A stretch of 7,343 nucleotides of DNA from Vicinamibacteria bacterium. GTDB lineage: Bacteria > Acidobacteriota > Vicinamibacteria > Vicinamibacterales > 2-12-FULL-66-21. The stretch is taken from NCBI GenBank assembly GCA_025937075.1, contig JAICSD010000228.1:1-7343 (forward strand). Direction: 5' to 3'. The notes under the pieces were generated by a model. The model had not been told where the DNA came from, made no database searches, and saw only the letters and a program-made list of their open reading frames with translations. Every line of letters starts with the position of its first letter. Within the stretch, counting starts at the first letter, position 1. This document shows, one piece after another, positions 6,240-7,343 of this stretch. A program made the position numbers and the translations under genes.

Positions 6240-7343
6240 GATGCAGCCGCCGCGGGCGCGACGCTCGCCCGCAGCGCGGCGAGTGTCCGCTCGATTGAGA
6301 ACTGATCTCGATAAACTTGCCGCCCGCGGCGTGCGAGTGCCTGCCGTGCGCCGTTATCGCGGAGCAGCGCGGCGATTGCCGTCACGACCGCGACGGCATC
6401 ACCTGCCGGCGCGAGCGCCACCGGCGCGGCTTCATGCCAGATGGGTTCCGTGAGGAATCCATCGCTCGTCACGGTTGCGACGCCGTTCTGGAGGCCCGCC
6501 ATCACCGACGTTCGGCGTGTCGTGACTCCATCGGGATATGGCTGCAGGAGCAGATCGCACGCGCGAAGCGCAGCGGCAGTCTCCGCCCCGTCGAGCGAAC
6601 CTGATGCCCACGTCCGTTCCGCGGGAATCGGAGTCGATCGAAGGCTGTCGACAAACTCGGTGCTTCCCCGCCCGATGAACGCCAGGTGGACGTTGGGCAT
6701 CGCGTCGAGCAGACGCGGAACGATCGATCGCAGTTCTCCGGCGACGTGCTCGCCGAACGTGCCGAAATGGCCGACCACCAAGGGCATCCCTGGACCTTGC
6801 ATCGAGGCGCGATAGCGCGCTTCGAGCACGGAGTCTGAATGTTCCGGAACGGTCGACGGGATCGGCAGCGCAACAGCGTCGGGCAACCGGCCGTACGGCG
6901 CCAGATAGCGGATCCAGTTCGGCGACGACATGTAGATGCAGCGGCTCGCCTGGATCAGCTCGGCCGCCATCACCCGCTGGATGGCGGCAAGCGCGTTGCG
7001 CCACGGGCGATTGAGCGAGAAGTAGAAGTACGGCTCGTGGAACATCACGCGCACATCGCAACCCCCCGCAGCCTCTTGCCTCAACCACCGGCAGAACGCG
7101 AGGTTCGCGCCGCGTGCGCCAAAGACGTTCGGCACGTACTGAACGAGGATGATGCCAGGCTCATGCGTCCAGGCGCGACGCAGCACCTTTCGTGACGCCG
7201 CGCCGAATCGATCCGGAAGCATCCGTACCGCATCATCGGACTCGCCGTACCCGGATGGCATCCAGACTCGAACCGTATCTCCTGCCGCTTCGAGGCTGCG
7301 CGCGATGAGCGCCGTGTAGTCCCCGACGCCGCCGCAGAAGGGC
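6236..7343 (-). CDS. Glycosyltransferase family 4-like (GT-B fold), N-terminus cut by the window edge, atypical donor motif
   Basis: The frame runs to the right edge. The first visible residues, PFCGGVGDYTALIARSLE, are the usual N-terminal GGVGDYT loop, so probably only about 10-20 residues are missing. An internal ATG at 7259-7261 would give 341 residues but would remove this loop, so it is not the real start. With residues counted from the edge (368 visible), ILVQYVPNVFG (65-75), RVMFHEPYFYF (98-108), LVVGHFGTFGEH (188-199) and LAFIGRGS (220-227) follow the GT-B layout. The region where GT4 enzymes carry E-x7-E instead reads LLLQPYPDGVTTRR (264-277), then TSVMAGLQNGVATVTSDG: both Glu positions hold non-acidic residues (about T274 and A282), with D271 nearby. 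It is the most upstream visible gene of the operon and ends in a GTGA overlap with the next. It is probably a retaining glycosyltransferase of a divergent GT4 branch; activity is less certain than for its neighbours. Confidence 0.9.
   Translation of the reverse strand, partial: PFCGGVGDYTALIARSLEAAGDTVRVWMPSGYGESDDAVRMLPDRFGAASRKVLRRAWTHEPGIILVQYVPNVFGARGANLAFCRWLRQEAAGGCDVRVMFHEPYFYFSLNRPWRNALAAIQRVMAAELIQASRCIYMSSPNWIRYLAPYGRLPDAVALPIPSTVPEHSDSVLEARYRASMQGPGMPLVVGHFGTFGEHVAGELRSIVPRLLDAMPNVHLAFIGRGSTEFVDSLRSTPIPAERTWASGSLDGAETAAALRACDLLLQPYPDGVTTRRTSVMAGLQNGVATVTSDGFLTEPIWHEAAPVALAPAGDAVAVVTAIAALLRDNGARQALARRGRQVYRDQFSIERTLAALRASVAPAAAAS

Noticed and set aside
1..7343. CRISPR array, tRNA, rRNA, transposase or toxin-antitoxin genes
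   Set aside because: No regular repeats and spacers, cloverleaf or rRNA-like sequence or such protein motifs were seen; apart from the 109-bp gap, the window is covered by the seven genes.

Overview
The window is GC-rich DNA, roughly two-thirds G+C by eye. It is packed edge to edge with genes on the minus strand only. Together with the GTG/TTG starts and the arginine- and alanine-rich proteins, this points to a high-GC bacterium. A soil or environmental lineage such as Acidobacteriota, Myxococcota or a proteobacterium would fit, but no gene here fixes the taxon.

Seven genes form one run, transcribed from right to left: a GT4 glycosyltransferase cut by the right edge (6236-7343), a second GT4 (5088-6239), a GT2/GT-A glycosyltransferase (4162-5091), a third GT4 (3021-4172), an FkbM-type SAM-dependent methyltransferase (2167-3024), a fourth GT4 (962-2170) and a fifth GT4 cut by the left edge (1-852). 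The first five junctions are overlaps: four are 4-nt GTGA or ATGA overlaps and one is 11 nt. These six genes therefore look like one translationally coupled operon. The sixth junction is the exception, a 109-bp gap at 853-961.

That gap holds three consecutive potential stem-loops and a 9-bp internal direct repeat. It is bounded by a 6-bp direct repeat (TTTTAT on the plus strand), one copy of which overlaps the stop codon of the gene before it. Removing the 99 bp between the repeats plus one repeat copy would put the two genes 4 nt apart, in line with the rest of the operon. A small structured element inserted into a once-seamless junction is the most unusual thing here, but the evidence is only suggestive.

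Functionally this is part of a surface-glycan cluster (O-antigen, capsule or exopolysaccharide). Six cytoplasmic glycosyltransferases would add sugars one at a time from nucleotide-sugar donors onto a lipid-linked acceptor, and the FkbM enzyme would O-methylate a residue. No flippase, polymerase, initiating transferase, sugar-nucleotide pathway gene, transporter or regulator lies in the window, so the polysaccharide class and its export route cannot be read from this segment. I recognise no specific named gene. No tRNA, rRNA, CRISPR array, transposase or confident promoter was found, and the plus strand carries no convincing gene.
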